DNA of 64,000 nucleotides from Chryseobacterium joostei (GTDB lineage: Bacteria; Bacteroidota; Bacteroidia; Flavobacteriales; Weeksellaceae), in assembly GCF_003815775.1 (NCBI RefSeq), contig NZ_CP033926.1:2108001-2172000 (forward strand), given 5' to 3'. A program made the position numbers and the translations under genes. Position 1 is the stretch's first letter. Each line of letters starts with the position of its first letter. The notes beneath the pieces were generated by a model, which was given only the letters and a program-made list of their open reading frames with translations, was not told where the DNA came from and did not search any database. This document shows, piece by piece, positions 43,948 through 52,421 of the stretch.

Positions 43948-44025
43948 ATCAGCTTATTTATTTTAAACGCGCAAATTTATATTAAATTTATGACCCCAAG
44001 AACTTTTCTTCATGAATATAATAAA

Positions 44026-44050
44026 TGAAAAAACTTCCTTTCGGAAGTTT
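44026..44050 (-). terminator. Terminator of pdhB
   Basis: AAACTTCC pairs with GGAAGTTT around a TTTC loop; on the minus strand it runs into TTTTTTC. It lies 11 bases after the pdhB stop. Confidence 0.8.
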
Positions 44051-44060
44051 CTCTCTATTA

Positions 44061-45041
44061 CTATTTAACGTACATCGCTTTTTTAATTTCCTCTTTTACT
44101 TTTTCAAGCTTAGGGAACCACTCTGCAAATAATGCAGAAGAATAAGGTGCAGGTGCATCAGGAGTAGTAATTCTCTTGATTGGAGCATCTAAATAATCGA
44201 ATGCTTTTTGCTGTACCATATATGTAATTTCAGAAGATATTGAACCAAACGGCCAAGCTTCTTCTAAGATAACTAATCTATTTGTTTTCTTCACAGATTC
44301 TAAAATTGTATCAAAATCAAGTGGACGAATTGTTCTAAGATCAATAACTTCTACAGAAATTCCTTCTTTAGCCATATCTTCAGCAGCCTGAATAGCCAGC
44401 TTCATGATTTTACCGAAAGAAACCAAAGTAACATCTGTACCTTCTTTCTTAATTTCTGCTTTTCCTATTGGTAAATAGTATTCTTCCTCAGGAATTTCCA
44501 TTTTATCTCCATACATCTGCTCAGATTCCATGAAAATAACGGGGTCATTATCCTGAATAGCTGTTTTCAACAATCCTTTTGCATCGTAAGGGTTCGAAGG
44601 AACGATTACTTTAAGACCAGGAACATTTGCAAACCAGTTTTCGAAAGCCTGAGAGTGTGTAGCTCCCAATTGTCCTGCAGAAGCAGTAGGTCCTCTGAAA
44701 ACGATAGGACAGTTCCACTGACCTCCACTCATTTGACGGATTTTCGCTGCGTTATTGATAATCTGATCAATACCTACCAATGAGAAATTGAACGTCATAT
44801 ACTCTACAATTGGTCTGTTACCATTCATCGCAGCCCCTACAGCAATTCCTGTAAAACCAAGTTCAGCAATGGGTGTATCGATTACTCTTTTAGAACCAAA
44901 TTCATCCAACATTCCTTTTGAAGCTTTATACGCACCATTGTATTCTGCAACTTCCTCCCCCATTAAAAAGATGGATTCGTCTTTACGCATTTCCTCGCTC
45001 ATTGCTTGTGCAATTACCTCACGAAAAGTATATTCTGCCAT
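44061..45041 (-). CDS. pdhB: Pyruvate dehydrogenase E1 component, beta subunit
   Basis: The beta half of the thiamine-diphosphate heterotetramer that decarboxylates pyruvate for the E2 lipoyl enzyme. A 326-residue transketolase-like chain: TFREVIAQAMSEEMRKDESIFLMGEEVAEYNGAY, GFTGIAVGAAMNGNRPIVEYMTFNF, GPTASAGQLGATHSQAFENWF, GSISSEITYMVQ. It is transcribed from its own -7 box and ended by the hairpin at 44026. The alpha subunit and E2 genes are not in the window. Confidence 0.9.
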   Translation of the reverse strand: MAEYTFREVIAQAMSEEMRKDESIFLMGEEVAEYNGAYKASKGMLDEFGSKRVIDTPIAELGFTGIAVGAAMNGNRPIVEYMTFNFSLVGIDQIINNAAKIRQMSGGQWNCPIVFRGPTASAGQLGATHSQAFENWFANVPGLKVIVPSNPYDAKGLLKTAIQDNDPVIFMESEQMYGDKMEIPEEEYYLPIGKAEIKKEGTDVTLVSFGKIMKLAIQAAEDMAKEGISVEVIDLRTIRPLDFDTILESVKKTNRLVILEEAWPFGSISSEITYMVQQKAFDYLDAPIKRITTPDAPAPYSSALFAEWFPKLEKVKEEIKKAMYVK

Positions 45042-45064
45042 ATTTATTTGAAAAATTTAGACTA

Positions 45065-45099
45065 CAAAAATAGTGTTTTTTTATTACTAACATAACAAA
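45065..45099 (-). promoter_or_regulatory. Promoter of pdhB
   Basis: On the minus strand TTTG (45099-45096), 23 bases, then TATTTTTG (45072-45065), 24 bases before the ATG at 45041. Confidence 0.5.
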
Positions 45100-45368
45100 A
45101 AAGGCATCTCATTTGAATGGAAAGCCTCAATATTAATTTTATTTAAAAAGGTTTTTCCTCCTGACAGCCCAGTTCTTTGTCGTTTTTTCCAAGATCACAC
45201 AAATTTTTAATAGATTCTGTTGGTCGCAATTTCTAATCTTTAATTTATTATGTCCAAAGTGAAGATATCATTTATTAGAACTGAGATTTCCGTTACCGTC
45301 TTTTACAAAAAAAATAAAACGACATTTCATTTCTGAAATGCCGTCTTAAAATTCTATTTAAACTTATA
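45100..45368. other. Non-coding spacer between DUF2147 gene and pdhB promoter
   Basis: AT-rich sequence without a supported frame. Holds the DUF2147 terminator at 45311-45347; the rest shows nothing recognisable. Confidence 0.5.
45311..45347 (-). terminator. Terminator of the DUF2147 gene
   Basis: On the minus strand AAGACGGCATTTCA pairs with TGAAATGTCGTTTT, with a G-U that only works in this direction, followed by a T-rich run. Confidence 0.7.
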
Positions 45369-45788
45369 TTAATTAGCTTTCTCCCAAACTTGGGTTCTAC
45401 CTAATAATGATAATCCCAGATAACCTCTTACATTTAGCTTATCTCCGCTTTTTGTAATAGTACATTTATAAGTTTTACCCGTTTTTGGATCTGTAATAGT
45501 TCCTCCGGTAAATTCATCGCCGTCTTTTTTCAATCCTCTGATGATCTCTAAACCTACAATTGGCTTACCTTTCCTGTCATCTTTACAAGCTGAACAGTTA
45601 GGTTCAGTAGGTTTTATCAACAATTGGGAAACTTTTCCATAGTATTTTCCATCAGATTTTTTAAAAATCTCTACAATAGATTTCGCTTGCTTTGTTTCAT
45701 CATCTATCGTCTTCCACTTGCCTTCTATCTGTGCGAATGTAAGTACACCAAATAAAGAAAGTGCAAATGTTAACATTAATTTTTTCAT
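45369..45788 (-). CDS. DUF2147 family exported protein
   Basis: A 139-residue protein with a signal peptide (MKKLMLTFALSLFGVLTFAQ). The DUF2147 hallmarks are EGKWKTIDDETKQAKSIVEIFK near the start, NCSACKDDRKGKPIVGLEII with a CxxC pair in the middle, and TKSGDKLNVRGYLGLSLLGRTQVWEK at the end. These small periplasmic beta-barrel proteins are widespread without a known role. Single gene. Confidence 0.85.
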   Translation of the reverse strand: MKKLMLTFALSLFGVLTFAQIEGKWKTIDDETKQAKSIVEIFKKSDGKYYGKVSQLLIKPTEPNCSACKDDRKGKPIVGLEIIRGLKKDGDEFTGGTITDPKTGKTYKCTITKSGDKLNVRGYLGLSLLGRTQVWEKAN

Positions 45789-45893
45789 ATTTCTTATAGT
45801 TTTAATTTTAATATAATATTCTTATCTATGTATTGATAAAAATATAAATTAATTTTCAACAAACAAAAACTTTTATTATACAAAGCATAAAGA

Positions 45894-45932
45894 GGTAAAA
45901 TAGCGAAAAGGTAAAATGGTAAAACTGTAAAA
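45894..45932. repeat. Degenerate short direct repeat GGTAAAAT
   Basis: Four loosely spaced copies of GGTAAAA/TGTAAAA in 39 bases, in the spacer upstream of the DUF2147 gene. Low-complexity; no function is suggested. Confidence 0.4.
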
Positions 45933-45985
45933 TTTTCAGATCAGATTTATTGGCCCTTCACACCTTTTCTCTTTATTGTTTTAGC

Positions 45986-47914
45986 CTAATACAGCTTCCT
46001 ATTGATTACTCTGTTCATATAATCCTGATACCAGGCCTTAGCAATCTGCTTTCCTTTTTCCACCTCAGGAGTTTTAATCTGGTCTATCAGATTCTTTTCA
46101 AAACCTAGATCAGTTTTATCATATACTGCTATGATTTCTTTTCCATCAAAGCGGTACATATAGTTACCAATGATAAACTGTTCTGTATTTCCATCCGAAT
46201 TCATCATAATAGGAGTATATTTTTTATCACTAACCAAACTTCTTCCCCAGCTTCTGATAGGTTTATTGTAACCAATAAGATCTGCCAATGTTGGATAAAT
46301 ATCTATTTGCTGAGCAATTTCCTGATTTTCTCCTTTAAGCTGATATTCAGGATTTGGAGAATAGAAAACCAACGGAACAGCGAACCGGTTCATTGCCTTT
46401 TCATATTCAGGATAATAAATCTGGTTGGTATGATCTCCGGTAAATACAAAGATGGTGTTATTAAACCAAGGTTGTTTTTTAGCGGTTTCAAAATATTTTT
46501 TAATGGCATAATCGGTGTACTGTATTGGCTCATGCATTTCCAGTGGTCCTTTTTTGAATTTCCCTTTATATTTTTCAGGAATTTTAAAAGGGTGGTGAGA
46601 AGATGCTGTGAATACCGTTGTCATGAAAGGTTGCTTCTTTCCTACATTTTTAGCAAAATACTGTAGGAACGGTTCATCCCAGATAGCCCACATACCGTCA
46701 AAATCTTCATCATGATTGTATTCTGCTTTTCCAAAATAATGTTTAAATCCTAAAATATTTCCAAAGCCAAGGAAACCCATAGATCCATTGGGGGCCCCAT
46801 GATAAAAAGAAGTATCATAACCCAGATCATTACATACAGAAACAATGGATTGTATTTTCTGATTGGAATATGGTGATCCTGTAAAAGCATCCGTAAGGCT
46901 CGGAATTCCCGCCAATACACTGCTCATCCCATGAATGGACTGTCTTCCGTTTGCAAATGTATTGGGGAAAATAAGACTCTGGGTAGCCAGGCTATCCATA
47001 AACGGTGTGTAAGAAACATAATCCTTAATATTTTTATCCTTATTAAAGGCTCCGGAATACTCTCTACCAAATGATTCTACAATAAAAATAACAATATTTG
47101 GGCGGTTTTCTACCTTTCTGTCATATACTTTATAAGGCTGTACATTGTCTTCAATATACCTTTCGTCCACAAAGTGAACTTCCTTAAAATTGTTGGTATT
47201 TAAAGTTCTAAAAAATGAGAAAGTACTATTGAGAACTAAATTTCCCTGTAGCGGGTTTGTTACAAAACGCGTAGCATCTACCATATTGATAGGCCTTGTA
47301 CTATGCTTGAAATCTCCCCTGATTCCTCCTACCACCAGCACAGCAGTAATACATAAAGTAACGATGGAATAAAGAAAGTATGGCAATAGTCTGGCAGGCT
47401 TTGTGTCTTCCACTTTTACTCTTTTATAAAGAAAAATCCACAATCCCATTAAAATAACAAACCAAATCAGGACAAACGGATGTTGCCCGATCGAGATCAT
47501 AAGTGTCTGGGAAACATTGGACTCATGTTCTGCTACCTGAAATACAGCAGACGTCAATCTTGCCTGAGAGAATTTATAATAAATAAAATCTCCAAAATTC
47601 ATGGCATATGCCAGTCCGTTTGTAATAAAATAAAGCCAGAAAAGAACTTTCTGAAACACTTTTTTTGTATTGATAACCAGCGGAAGAAGACTGAGCAATA
47701 TAAATAATGCATTAACGTACAAAATTGCCGTGGTATCGAATGCTGTACCATGATAGGCAAGCTTCAGATAGTCTGAAACAGAATCTACCCTGATCAGGTC
47801 TTTATTAAAAAACCAAAATAAAAGTCTTGCAATCTGATAAAAAGCATAGGCTAAAAAAATTCTGTAAAGCAATGCCAGAACTTCCTGTTTTCTAAATCCT
47901 TTTAAAAATTTCAT
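45986..47914 (-). CDS. LTA-synthase-family membrane sulfatase-like protein
   Basis: A 642-residue protein with five N-terminal hydrophobic helices (residues 1-220) and an exported alkaline-phosphatase-superfamily domain. The metal-binding Glu lies in NIVIFIVESFGREYSG, the nucleophile region reads FANGRQSIHGMSSVLAG, and FVFTGDHTNQIYYPEY carries the Asp-His metal ligands. The family transfers phosphoglycerol (LtaS) or similar groups. In this Gram-negative the product is unknown, perhaps an osmoregulated or outer-envelope phosphoglycerol transfer. In the nucleophile loop the usual Thr position is Gln and a Ser follows, so Ser is the likely nucleophile. Confidence 0.8.
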   Translation of the reverse strand: MKFLKGFRKQEVLALLYRIFLAYAFYQIARLLFWFFNKDLIRVDSVSDYLKLAYHGTAFDTTAILYVNALFILLSLLPLVINTKKVFQKVLFWLYFITNGLAYAMNFGDFIYYKFSQARLTSAVFQVAEHESNVSQTLMISIGQHPFVLIWFVILMGLWIFLYKRVKVEDTKPARLLPYFLYSIVTLCITAVLVVGGIRGDFKHSTRPINMVDATRFVTNPLQGNLVLNSTFSFFRTLNTNNFKEVHFVDERYIEDNVQPYKVYDRKVENRPNIVIFIVESFGREYSGAFNKDKNIKDYVSYTPFMDSLATQSLIFPNTFANGRQSIHGMSSVLAGIPSLTDAFTGSPYSNQKIQSIVSVCNDLGYDTSFYHGAPNGSMGFLGFGNILGFKHYFGKAEYNHDEDFDGMWAIWDEPFLQYFAKNVGKKQPFMTTVFTASSHHPFKIPEKYKGKFKKGPLEMHEPIQYTDYAIKKYFETAKKQPWFNNTIFVFTGDHTNQIYYPEYEKAMNRFAVPLVFYSPNPEYQLKGENQEIAQQIDIYPTLADLIGYNKPIRSWGRSLVSDKKYTPIMMNSDGNTEQFIIGNYMYRFDGKEIIAVYDKTDLGFEKNLIDQIKTPEVEKGKQIAKAWYQDYMNRVINRKLY

Positions 47915-47990
47915 GGGGCAAATTTACACCAAAATCACTTTATTGCATTTTTTAGTGCAGATTATTTTGAGTTAGAATTTTTAAAAACTG

Positions 47991-47998
47991 TAATTTTG
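47991..47998 (+). promoter_or_regulatory. -7 box overlapping the pssA start
   Basis: TAATTTTG (TAnnTTTG), ending 5 bases before the ATG at 48004. A start about 7 bases downstream would make the pssA mRNA leaderless. No convincing -33 is present, so the box may be fortuitous. Confidence 0.35.
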
Positions 47999-48003
47999 TG
48001 GTT

Positions 48004-48717
48004 ATGGATTTTATAAAAAATAATCTGGCCAATGCCTTGACCCTGGCTAATTTATTTGCAGGCTGTGTGGGTGCAATACATCTTATTTTAGGAGACTATC
48101 AAACAACGGCAATATGCCTTATCCTCTCCTCTATCTTTGATTTCTTTGACGGATTTGTAGCCAGAGCCGTAAAGTCAAACTCCAATCTAGGGCTTCAGCT
48201 TGATTCCCTTGCGGATATGGTAAGCTTTGGATTGATCCCGGGACTTACCATGTATAAAGCACTTGAACCATTTGGAACTGAGCTTCTTGGGTTCCATTTT
48301 CCATTTGAGATCAAATATATAGGATTATTGGTAACTACTTTCTCTTGTCTAAGACTTGCCATTTTCAACCTTGACGAGGAACAGAGATATTATTTCAAAG
48401 GATTGAATACCCCTACCAATACCGTATTATTGTTCGGATTATATTACGCCTTTAAAGAAACAGGAAATTTCAGCTTTTTGTTTGATAATGAATTGCTGTT
48501 GATTTTACTAACACTTCTTACTTCATGGCTTCTGATCAGTCCAATAAAGATGATGGCGATGAAATTCAAATCCAAGCAACTAAAAGATAATTATCCAAAA
48601 ATAATATTACTGGTGGGAGGAGTTGCAATTCTGGCCTTCTTCCAAGTTGTAGGAATTCCAATGCTTGTCATCTATTATATATTGGTATCCCTTGTTTTTC
48701 AAGGGCAGCTAAAATAA
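48004..48717 (+). CDS. pssA: CDP-diacylglycerol--serine O-phosphatidyltransferase
   Basis: Makes phosphatidylserine, precursor of phosphatidylethanolamine, at the inner membrane. 237 residues with several transmembrane helices. The CDP-alcohol signature is complete: DFFDGFVAR (D46, D49, G50), then after eight residues Gly63, Asp67 and Asp71 in LGLQLDSLADMVSFG. The N-terminus IKNNLANALTLANLFAGC is typical of bacterial PssA. I chose the ATG at 48004 over the in-frame GTG at 47998, which lies inside a -7-like box. Confidence 0.9.
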   Translation: MDFIKNNLANALTLANLFAGCVGAIHLILGDYQTTAICLILSSIFDFFDGFVARAVKSNSNLGLQLDSLADMVSFGLIPGLTMYKALEPFGTELLGFHFPFEIKYIGLLVTTFSCLRLAIFNLDEEQRYYFKGLNTPTNTVLLFGLYYAFKETGNFSFLFDNELLLILLTLLTSWLLISPIKMMAMKFKSKQLKDNYPKIILLVGGVAILAFFQVVGIPMLVIYYILVSLVFQGQLK

Positions 48718-48799
48718 AAGTTAAAACATATATGAGGATACAAAACAAATGTATACCTCCTTTTAAAATTAACACATTTTCAAATTATTAATTATCAAC

Positions 48800-49564
48800 A
48801 TGAACTTAAAACTCCATAAGCCACTTTGTATTTTTGACCTGGAAACTACAGGAACCAACATCGGAAAAGACAGAATCGTTGAAATCTGTATCCTAAAGGT
48901 AAACCCTGATGCATCCAGAGAAAGCAAAACATGGCGTGTTAATCCGGAAATGCTTATTCCAAAAGAAAGCAGTGAAATCCACGGAATTTATGATGAGGAT
49001 GTAAAAGATGCTCCTACATTTAGAGATATTGCTTCTAAAGTGATGGAAATGATTGCCGGCACTGACCTTGGAGGTTTCAACTCCAACAGATTTGATGTTC
49101 CGCTTTTGGCTGAAGAGTTATTAAGAGTAGGAATGGATTTTGATCTTAGTAAATTCAAACTGGTAGATGCACAAACGATCTTCCATAAAAAGGAACCTAG
49201 AAACCTTGGAGCAGCTTATCAGTTTTATTGTGGAAAAACCCTTGAAAATGCACACTCTGCAGAAGCAGATGTAATGGCTACATTTGAGGTTTTAGATGCT
49301 CAGGTAGGAAAATACGATGATATTCCGAATGAAATTGCTCCGTTAAGCGAATTTACATTCCATAACAAGAATGCAGACCTTGCCGGATTTATTGGTTACA
49401 ATGAAAAAATGGAGGAAGTTTTCAACTTCGGAAAGTATAAAGGACAAGGGGTAAAAGCTGTTTTCCAAAAGGATCTTGGATATTACGGATGGCTTCAGAA
49501 CGCTGACTTCCCTTTATACACCAAGAAAGTATTTACAAAAATTCAACTGTCAAGTAAATTTTAA
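48800..49564 (+). CDS. 3'-5' exonuclease, DnaQ/DNA polymerase III epsilon-like
   Basis: A 254-residue DEDD exonuclease. ExoI is FDLETTGTNIGKDRIVEI (Asp and Glu metal ligands), ExoII is GFNSNRFDVPLLAEEL, and ExoIII is HSAEADVMATFEVLDAQ with the DEDDh His. Beyond residue 170 is a separate ~80-residue C-terminal part (LAGFIGYNEKMEEVFNFGKYKG, ending VFTKIQLSSKF) seen in Flavobacteriia relatives. It may proofread or act in repair. The next gene follows after 2 bases. Confidence 0.85.
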   Translation: MNLKLHKPLCIFDLETTGTNIGKDRIVEICILKVNPDASRESKTWRVNPEMLIPKESSEIHGIYDEDVKDAPTFRDIASKVMEMIAGTDLGGFNSNRFDVPLLAEELLRVGMDFDLSKFKLVDAQTIFHKKEPRNLGAAYQFYCGKTLENAHSAEADVMATFEVLDAQVGKYDDIPNEIAPLSEFTFHNKNADLAGFIGYNEKMEEVFNFGKYKGQGVKAVFQKDLGYYGWLQNADFPLYTKKVFTKIQLSSKF

Positions 49565-49566
49565 TC

Positions 49567-49968
49567 ATGTCTGATCTGATTCGTTTTAAGTTTTATGAAA
49601 CCGCCCTTGAAGCCAATAGGGATAAACAAATATTGGCTGAAAACGGCATTAACAGTTTTATAGCCAATGAACAGCTTATCCAATCAGACTGGCTGCTATC
49701 ACAGGCTGTGGGCGGAATCCAGCTTCAGGTGTTTGAAGAAGATAGGGAAAAAGCAACTCAGGTTCTTCAGGACTATAAAGACAATGAACAATATTCGTTG
49801 GAGGTAGAACACACTATTGAAAACCCTGATTTTGACTTTGTATGTCCAAAATGTGGCTCCAATCATATTTACAGAGACGACAAGGCAACCAGTTTCTTTG
49901 GGATTTCATTTCTGACAAGCCATAAGTTTGTATGTTATTACTGCGGGAACGAATTTACTCACGAATAA
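49567..49968 (+). CDS. DUF2007 protein with C-terminal zinc ribbon
   Basis: A 133-residue soluble protein. The DUF2007 (putative signal-transducing PII-like) domain spans residues 5-70 (LEANRDKQILAENGINSFIA, AVGGIQLQVFEEDREKATQVL). A four-cysteine zinc ribbon follows (FVCPKCGSNHIY, then FVCYYCGNEF). DUF2007 domains often sit on proteins of unknown role. It starts 2 bases after the exonuclease and is likely co-translated. Confidence 0.8.
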   Translation: MSDLIRFKFYETALEANRDKQILAENGINSFIANEQLIQSDWLLSQAVGGIQLQVFEEDREKATQVLQDYKDNEQYSLEVEHTIENPDFDFVCPKCGSNHIYRDDKATSFFGISFLTSHKFVCYYCGNEFTHE

Positions 49969-49997
49969 GTATAAAATAAATATTTACATTAATAAGA

Positions 49998-50029
49998 AGA
50001 TTGCTTCGCTCCTCGCTATGATGCAATCT
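49998..50029. repeat. REP-like hairpin just before the fumarylacetoacetate hydrolase gene
   Basis: AGATTGC (49998-50004) and GCAATCT (50023-50029) are complementary, with TTCGCTCCTCGCTATGAT between. The wording closely resembles the widespread TTGCTTCGCTCCTCGCAATGA palindromic element of many bacterial genomes. It lies 19 bases before the ATG at 50048. Confidence 0.6.
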
Positions 50030-50047
50030 GAAAATAAATAAAGAATT

Positions 50048-50653
50048 ATGAAGATCATCTGCATAGGAAGAAACTACAGCGAACACGCTAAAGAATTAGG
50101 AAACGAAATTCCGGAGAACCCTGTTATTTTTATGAAACCGGATACTGCGGTTTTAAAGGGAAGTGATTTTTATATTCCTGAATTTTCAAATGACATCCAC
50201 TATGAACTGGAAGTAGTTTTGAAAGTTTCAAAAGGAGGAAAATATATTCAAAAGGAAACCGCTCATAAACATTACGAGGAAATCAGCCTGGGAATTGATT
50301 TTACGGCCAGAGATCTTCAAAGTAACCTGAAGTCTAAGGGACTTCCCTGGGAGCTTGCTAAGGGCTTTGATGGTTCTGCTGTGGTAGGAAGCTTCTTTAA
50401 GAAAGAAAACTATAATCTGGAAAGCCTACCCTTTTCCCTTTTAAAAAATAAAGAGAAGGTTCAGGATGGAAACACAAAGGATATGCTTTTTCATTTTGAT
50501 GATATCATTGCTTTTGCTTCTCAGTACTTTACATTAAGAGTGGGTGACCTTATTTATACAGGAACCCCAAAAGGAGTTGGAAAAGTAGAGGAAAATGATA
50601 TTCTTGAGGCTTATCTTGAAGACGAAAAAATCCTTGATATCCGAATATTATAA
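50048..50653 (+). CDS. Fumarylacetoacetate hydrolase family protein
   Basis: A 201-residue metal-dependent C-C or hydratase enzyme of the FAH fold. Visible are KIICIGRNYSEHAKELGN, PVIFMKPDTAVLKG, the metal-site IHYELEVVLKV (E-x-E), GIDFTARDLQSNLKSKGLPWELAKGFDG and YTGTPKGVGKVEENDILEAYLE. The short length suggests a fumarylpyruvate/acylpyruvate hydrolase or a keto-acid decarboxylase type. The substrate is unknown. Confidence 0.9.
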   Translation: MKIICIGRNYSEHAKELGNEIPENPVIFMKPDTAVLKGSDFYIPEFSNDIHYELEVVLKVSKGGKYIQKETAHKHYEEISLGIDFTARDLQSNLKSKGLPWELAKGFDGSAVVGSFFKKENYNLESLPFSLLKNKEKVQDGNTKDMLFHFDDIIAFASQYFTLRVGDLIYTGTPKGVGKVEENDILEAYLEDEKILDIRIL

Positions 50654-50712
50654 GTTAATTAACATATAGTTTGGTAAATTTTTCATATCTTTAGGTAACA
50701 AAATGAAAGGTT

Positions 50713-51150
50713 ATGATAAACATTGTATTACCCGTAGATTTTGGGGACAAAACTGACCAATTGGTAGATGGTGCCATAAAATTTGCAAAACAACTTAATG
50801 GTAAAATTTATCTTATCCACGTAGCACCTTCAGATATTGGCTTTGCCATTGGTGATATGGGGTTTCAGTATTTCCCGGAAGTGGAAGCGAATGAAATCAG
50901 GGAAGAGCTGGTACAGCTTAACAAAATTGAACAAAGAATCATCGCGCATGATATTGATTGCGAGCATCTTTTAAAACAAGGACTGGCTAAAGACATTATT
51001 CTGGAATATGCCAAGGCAAAAAGTGCTGATTATATCGTAATGGGATCTCATGGAAGAAGTGGAATTTACGATGTATTTGTAGGAAGCTTAACGAAAGGGC
51101 TTACTAAAAGTTCAAACATCCCTGTTCTGGTACTTCCCATCCACGACTAA
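50713..51150 (+). CDS. Universal stress protein (UspA family)
   Basis: A 145-residue single Usp domain. The Rossmann-like strand at the start (INIVLPVDFGDKTDQLVDG) and the C-terminal ATP-binding motif G-2x-G-9x-G-S/T (MGSHGRSGIYDVFVGSLTKG, then SSNIPVLVLP) mark the ATP-binding subfamily. It responds to nutrient or other stress in related bacteria. It ends at a strong bidirectional terminator. Confidence 0.9.
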   Translation: MINIVLPVDFGDKTDQLVDGAIKFAKQLNGKIYLIHVAPSDIGFAIGDMGFQYFPEVEANEIREELVQLNKIEQRIIAHDIDCEHLLKQGLAKDIILEYAKAKSADYIVMGSHGRSGIYDVFVGSLTKGLTKSSNIPVLVLPIHD

Positions 51151-51180
51151 GTAAAAGAAATTTTTAATCGTTAGTAATAA

Positions 51181-51215
51181 AAAAACCGATCAAATAAATT
51201 ATTTGATCGGTTTTT
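51181..51215. terminator. Strong bidirectional terminator
   Basis: AAAAACCGATCAAAT pairs perfectly with ATTTGATCGGTTTTT around AAATT, serving the Usp gene (+) and the small membrane gene (-). Confidence 0.9.
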
Positions 51216-51233
51216 TACTATATAACCAATTAA

Positions 51234-51467
51234 TTAACCTTCTTTTTTGTAGATTTTTGGATCGTAGTAAGGATTCTTACCTTCCGTTGGAGAATAATAG
51301 TCTTTGTCTTTATCGCCTCCTAGTGTAACTACCAGCACATAGCACCAATAAGTAAACAGTACACAGCAAACTATAAATAGAATCCAGTTTAAAACATTTC
51401 CAAAAGCATCAAAGAAACCGAAAGTCCATTTGAAAACTTTGCTTAAGAATAGAAAGAAAGACGTCAT
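51234..51467 (-). CDS. Small membrane protein (DUF6341-like)
   Basis: A 77-residue protein with one or two hydrophobic segments (FGNVLNWILFIVCCVLFTYWCYVLVVTLGG, about residues 23-52) and a polar tail ending YYSPTEGKNPYYDPKIYKKEG. It matches what I recall as DUF6341, a Flavobacteriia-specific family lying next to DUF6427 genes, as it does here (divergent, 42 bases apart). The role is unknown. Confidence 0.6.
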   Translation of the reverse strand: MTSFFLFLSKVFKWTFGFFDAFGNVLNWILFIVCCVLFTYWCYVLVVTLGGDKDKDYYSPTEGKNPYYDPKIYKKEG

Positions 51468-51509
51468 TATTTTCCTTTTTTAAATTAACTTTGTACAAAT
51501 TTATAAAAA

Positions 51510-52415
51510 ATGTTTAAATTACTTTCAAAAGAAAGCAATATTTTTTCAATTCCTGTTTATATTGGTTTTCTTCTTTTAGTAGTAATAATATTTAACATAC
51601 TGAATTTCAATACCTATGAAGCAATTGTTGCCGGAATTACTTTTCTGGGAATTGCTTTAGGATATTTTTGTTTTCATAGTATTGCTCTTAATTATCAGAC
51701 ACATCTACCCTTATTTCTATATACCATTTTTATTTTCGGGTTATATCCGGGGAATCTGGATATAGGAATAGCTGTTTCATTGCTTACCAATTCCTTTCTA
51801 ATCCTTCTTCTTACAAGTGCGGATGAAGATGTAAGGAAAAAATCTTATGTATTGGTAGGAGCCATTATTGCCCTGAATTTTATTTTTCTTCCCACAACCT
51901 GGCCCTTGGCCCTTTTTGTAATTATCCACGTGATTGCAACTTCTGCCAAAATAGGATTAAACCTTTTCAGGTTTCTTTTGGGAATTATTCTGATTATATT
52001 CAGTTATTTTTCTGTCATGTATTTCGTTCAGTTTACTTCATGGGATATAGATTATTTTCCATTTGGAAAAATGAAGCCCGTAACTGATTATACTGAACTT
52101 ATACCCCTGATCCCTGTAGTTATAATGCTGATTTATGCAGTATATGACCATTTTAAAAACTATAACAAGAAAAGCCCGATAAGCAGATATAAATATACTT
52201 TTCTGCTGGTTTTTTCTGCAGCCCAGCTTATCACCATTATTCTGTATATGAATAAAAGCTACGAATATTTACTTCTTTTAGCATTTCCATCCAGTATCAT
52301 CCTAAGCAGAATGATGAGATTTTTACCGAAATACTGGATGCAGGAGACTTGCCTTTGGCTTATTATTATAAGCTTATTTGCCTTTAAAGCAGGTACAGTT
52401 TTTGATTTATTTTAA
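51510..52415 (+). CDS. Polytopic membrane protein (DUF6427-like)
   Basis: A 301-residue protein with about nine hydrophobic helices (IPVYIGFLLLVVIIFNILNF through WLIIISLFAFKAGTVFDLF). It resembles DUF6427 of Flavobacteriia, of unknown function; the general shape recalls small transporters or polysaccharide membrane proteins. It is divergent from the DUF6341-like gene and ends 6 bases before the DUF3109 gene. Confidence 0.65.
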   Translation: MFKLLSKESNIFSIPVYIGFLLLVVIIFNILNFNTYEAIVAGITFLGIALGYFCFHSIALNYQTHLPLFLYTIFIFGLYPGNLDIGIAVSLLTNSFLILLLTSADEDVRKKSYVLVGAIIALNFIFLPTTWPLALFVIIHVIATSAKIGLNLFRFLLGIILIIFSYFSVMYFVQFTSWDIDYFPFGKMKPVTDYTELIPLIPVVIMLIYAVYDHFKNYNKKSPISRYKYTFLLVFSAAQLITIILYMNKSYEYLLLLAFPSSIILSRMMRFLPKYWMQETCLWLIIISLFAFKAGTVFDLF

Positions 52416-52421
52416 AAAATT

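Noticed and set aside
45894..45932. GGTAAAAT tandem motif read as a CRISPR or iteron array
   Set aside because: Copies are short and degenerate, without conserved spacers or flanking genes; listed only as a weak repeat.
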